From IMG/VR virus record IMGVR_UViG_3300025065_000028, positions 1 to 31,405 of that record: a DNA stretch of 31,405 nucleotides, one strand, 5' to 3'. The position numbers and the translations under genes were made by a program. Shown one piece after another: positions 29,491 to 31,405 of the stretch. A model generated the notes under the pieces. That model was not told the origin of the DNA, did not search any database, and saw only the letters and a program-made list of their open reading frames with translations. Source of the stretch: a virus. Positions within the stretch are counted from its first letter, which is position 1. Each line of letters opens with the position of its first letter.

Positions 29491-29854
29491 AGACGGGGAG
29501 GACTGGGACGAATGGCTGGAGGCCGAGCGAGAGAGGCGCAAGTGGAGCGGCGACGGCTACGAATCGCCGCTGTGCTGCGGCACGCTCGGCTTTCGGTACG
29601 GCTGGTTCGATCGCCACTGCATCCGCGGCTGGCCTCCCGACGACGTCCCCGCGTGGATCTGGATAGCGGTTACGACGTTCCTGGACTGGCGACGCTTCGG
29701 CACGCTGCCGCACGCAGGGGGCACGTTGGAGCAGGACGCGCGGATCATGGGCGCATTCCGCATCCTGTCGTCCTGTATGAGCGAGATCGAGAGCAGCGCG
29801 CGCAAGAGCGCCGAGAACAGGCAACGCTCCGGCTGGCAGCGGCGCAAGAGGTGA
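29438..29854 (+). CDS. Tail assembly chaperone extension, reached by ribosomal frameshift (T-type)
   Basis: This frame is open from 29414 to 29854 and overlaps the upstream chaperone gene. The ATG at 29438 has GAGG directly against it and no spaced ribosome site, so independent start is unlikely. The part after the overlap reads RDGEDWDEWLEAERERRKWS, GFRYGWFDRHCIRGWP and GTLEQDARIMGAFRILSS, a Trp-rich helical protein typical of the T part. Fusion through a -2 (Mu-type) or +1 shift would give a product of about 240 residues. The protein binds the tape-measure gene product that follows. Confidence 0.7.
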   Translation: MLPFVGAALHWTLIRGARDGEDWDEWLEAERERRKWSGDGYESPLCCGTLGFRYGWFDRHCIRGWPPDDVPAWIWIAVTTFLDWRRFGTLPHAGGTLEQDARIMGAFRILSSCMSEIESSARKSAENRQRSGWQRRKR

Positions 29855-29857
29855 TCC

Positions 29858-31405
29858 GTGGCTGTTAGGTTCACCATCACCGCCGAGGGAAAGGGCGCCG
29901 AGCAAGCGGTCAAGCGCCTCGGCCGCAAGTTCCGCGGTCTCGACAAAACCACCAAGCAGACCGAGCGATCGAGCAACCGCAGCATCAAGAAGATGGTCGC
30001 GGGCTACGCGACGCTTGGCTTGGGGATCGGGAGCGTCCTTCTTGCCGGGCGCCGGCTCGGGCGGTTCGTTGCGGATTCCGTCCGCGCGGCTGGCGTCCAG
30101 GCGCAGGCAGAAGCCAAGCGCCGCGCAGCACTGGAGGCGAGTGGGCAGGCGACGGAAGACGTCATCGCCATGCTCGACGCGCAGGCCCTCGCGCTGCAGA
30201 AGCTCACGGGTCGCGGCGATGAAGAGACGCTCGCGCTCCAGGCGCAGGCCATCCAACTCGGTGTGTCGCTCGACAAGATGGAGGAGTTCACGCTCGCCGT
30301 CGAAAACGCCGCCGCTGCGGGATTCCCACTGGAGACGATCACTCGCGGGCTGGCCGCATCGTTCGCCGGGTCGGCTGGGATGCTCAGTCGATACGTTCCT
30401 GAATTGCGTGAGTTGACGACCGAGCAGCTCAAGAGCGGCGAAGCCGTTCGACTCTTCAACGAGCGATTCGCCGGAACAGCCGAGGCTGCGGCTTCCACCT
30501 GGCCCGGCGCGGTCAACAAGCTCAAGGGAGCGTGGAGCGACTTCGCCAAGGAGGGCCTCGGCAGCGTCATCACCAAGTCGCCTGTCGCCCGCGCTGCGAT
30601 GGTCGAACTTGCCAACGTGATGCTCGACAGCACCGACAAGATGATCGGTGCACAAGCGGCGCTCACGAAGTCCACCGACAAGGTGGTGTACACCATCATC
30701 GACGGCGCCGAACTCGCGGCCAAGGGCGTATCGACCCTGTCGCGAGCATGGAAGGGCGCCCGCGCCACGGCCGAGGCGTTCACCGTAGACATCCTGCAGT
30801 CCCGGCTGGCTGGCGTCCGTGCTGAGGTCGAGCGGCTGCAAAAGGCCACCGTTGTCGGCGACCGCGCCTTTTTCGCCTTCGGGCGCTCCATGTCCGAAGC
30901 GCAGCGTCAGGCGCAGATCGAACGGCTTACCGGCGAGATCGCAAAGCTGGAGGTGCAGGTCGAGGAGGGCTCGCTCGCCGCCGATGACATGGCCAAGGCG
31001 TTCCGGGACGGCGCCGACGACACCAAGGAGATCGAGACTGCGTTCGAGAACTTCCGCGAGGCGGTCGCAGAGCTTGCCGCGGATCTTCCCGACGCATCAT
31101 CGGGCATCGAAAAGCTCGGCGACGACGCGGGAGAAACCGCAGACAAAATCGACGAAGCCGCCGATGCCACGCGGCGTCTCATGTGGTGGGAGGAGAAGCG
31201 CTACTCCAGCACGAGCGATCTGTTCAATGAGATGAGGGACCAGCAGCGCCAGCAGGCCGAGGAGGCGCGGATCGCCTTCGAGGACCAGATCCAGAGCTCG
31301 CAACGACTCGGCGAATCGATCGGCAACGTGGGCGCCGCGTTCGCACAAGGCCAGACCGCAATGGACGGCCTCAAGAACGGCCTGCGCAAAACCGGCCAAC
31401 TCGGC
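29858..31405 (+). CDS. Tape-measure protein, 5' part (gene continues beyond the window)
   Basis: Open from GTG 29858 to the right edge without a stop (516 codons visible). GAGGTGA lies 3-9 bases upstream, over the stop of the chaperone frame. The N-terminus AVRFTITAEGKGAEQAVKR, then LGRKFRGLDKTTKQTERSSN, is the standard opening of tape-measure proteins. It continues as long Ala/Glu/Lys-rich helices with LQAQAIQLGVSLDKMEEFT, SAGMLSRYVPELRELTT and WPGAVNKLKGAWSDFAKEGL, phrases usual in this family. It sets tail length and is likely exported during infection. The 3' end is missing. Confidence 0.88.
   Translation, partial: MAVRFTITAEGKGAEQAVKRLGRKFRGLDKTTKQTERSSNRSIKKMVAGYATLGLGIGSVLLAGRRLGRFVADSVRAAGVQAQAEAKRRAALEASGQATEDVIAMLDAQALALQKLTGRGDEETLALQAQAIQLGVSLDKMEEFTLAVENAAAAGFPLETITRGLAASFAGSAGMLSRYVPELRELTTEQLKSGEAVRLFNERFAGTAEAAASTWPGAVNKLKGAWSDFAKEGLGSVITKSPVARAAMVELANVMLDSTDKMIGAQAALTKSTDKVVYTIIDGAELAAKGVSTLSRAWKGARATAEAFTVDILQSRLAGVRAEVERLQKATVVGDRAFFAFGRSMSEAQRQAQIERLTGEIAKLEVQVEEGSLAADDMAKAFRDGADDTKEIETAFENFREAVAELAADLPDASSGIEKLGDDAGETADKIDEAADATRRLMWWEEKRYSSTSDLFNEMRDQQRQQAEEARIAFEDQIQSSQRLGESIGNVGAAFAQGQTAMDGLKNGLRKTGQLG

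Noticed and set aside
27274-29541. 755-codon open frame on the - strand
   Set aside because: It is an antisense shadow of the tail tube gene in GC-rich DNA; the translation is His/Arg/Val-rich without domain, while the + strand has good ribosome sites and the expected gene order.
29288-30841. 517-codon open frame on the - strand
   Set aside because: Antisense to the chaperone and tape-measure genes; composition typical of GC-rich shadow frames.
1-31405. CRISPR arrays, tRNA or rRNA genes, insertion sequences, integrase and attachment sites
   Set aside because: I scanned for regularly spaced repeats, TTCRA-type T-loop sequences, rRNA cores and transposase or recombinase motifs and saw none that I could support.

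Overview
The window is a contiguous piece of a tailed-phage genome (free phage or prophage; no integrase, attachment site or flanking bacterial gene is visible). Evidence is an almost complete virion-assembly order: small and large terminase, DUF935-type portal, Mu gpI-like protease/scaffold, decoration protein, major capsid protein, head-tail connectors, tail tube, frameshifted tail chaperones and a tape-measure gene that runs off the right edge. The non-contractile type (siphovirus) is inferred: no sheath gene lies between the connectors and the tube. DNA is GC-rich throughout except for an AT-richer stretch at about 4616-4930. Genes are tightly packed, with many ATGA, GTGA and TGATG overlaps and strong Shine-Dalgarno sites, so the host is a high-GC bacterium. 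A Cys-rich lipoprotein and many small zinc-knuckle proteins would fit Myxococcota or another former deltaproteobacterial host, but I cannot show this.

Layout. 1-700: an HNH endonuclease gene. 740-10290: early/replication region on the + strand, starting from a good promoter (747-777) and running through small regulators, a primase-helicase (2075-4615), a 430-base non-coding origin candidate carrying nine copies of a 10-base repeat plus a perfect DnaA box, then a coiled-coil/Cys protein, a RuvC-like resolvase, a ParB-methyltransferase fusion, a PD-(D/E)xK nuclease and several small unknown genes. 10271-10801: a sigma-70-family factor on the - strand, divergently promoted from the + genes that follow. 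10851-13500: small zinc-finger and ribbon-helix-helix proteins and two unknown proteins. 13497-17356: an MptE/Maf-like protein, then the terminase pair. 17365-18632: an insert of two membrane proteins, a Cys-rich lipoprotein and an antisense RHH-like gene with its own palindromic operator, probably a moron-type cargo island. 18736-31405: head and tail genes.

How it fits together: the primase-helicase plus the iteron/DnaA region make a self-contained replication module. The resolvase and PD-(D/E)xK nuclease would process replicated or recombined DNA before packaging. The methyltransferase could modify phage DNA. The phage sigma factor and the facing promoters at 10812-10848 probably set the early-to-late switch. 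The structural genes show two recoding or dual-start devices familiar from Mu/lambda-like phages: an in-frame internal start giving a scaffold protein at 22041, and a probable -2/+1 frameshift at a G6 run at 29481-29486.
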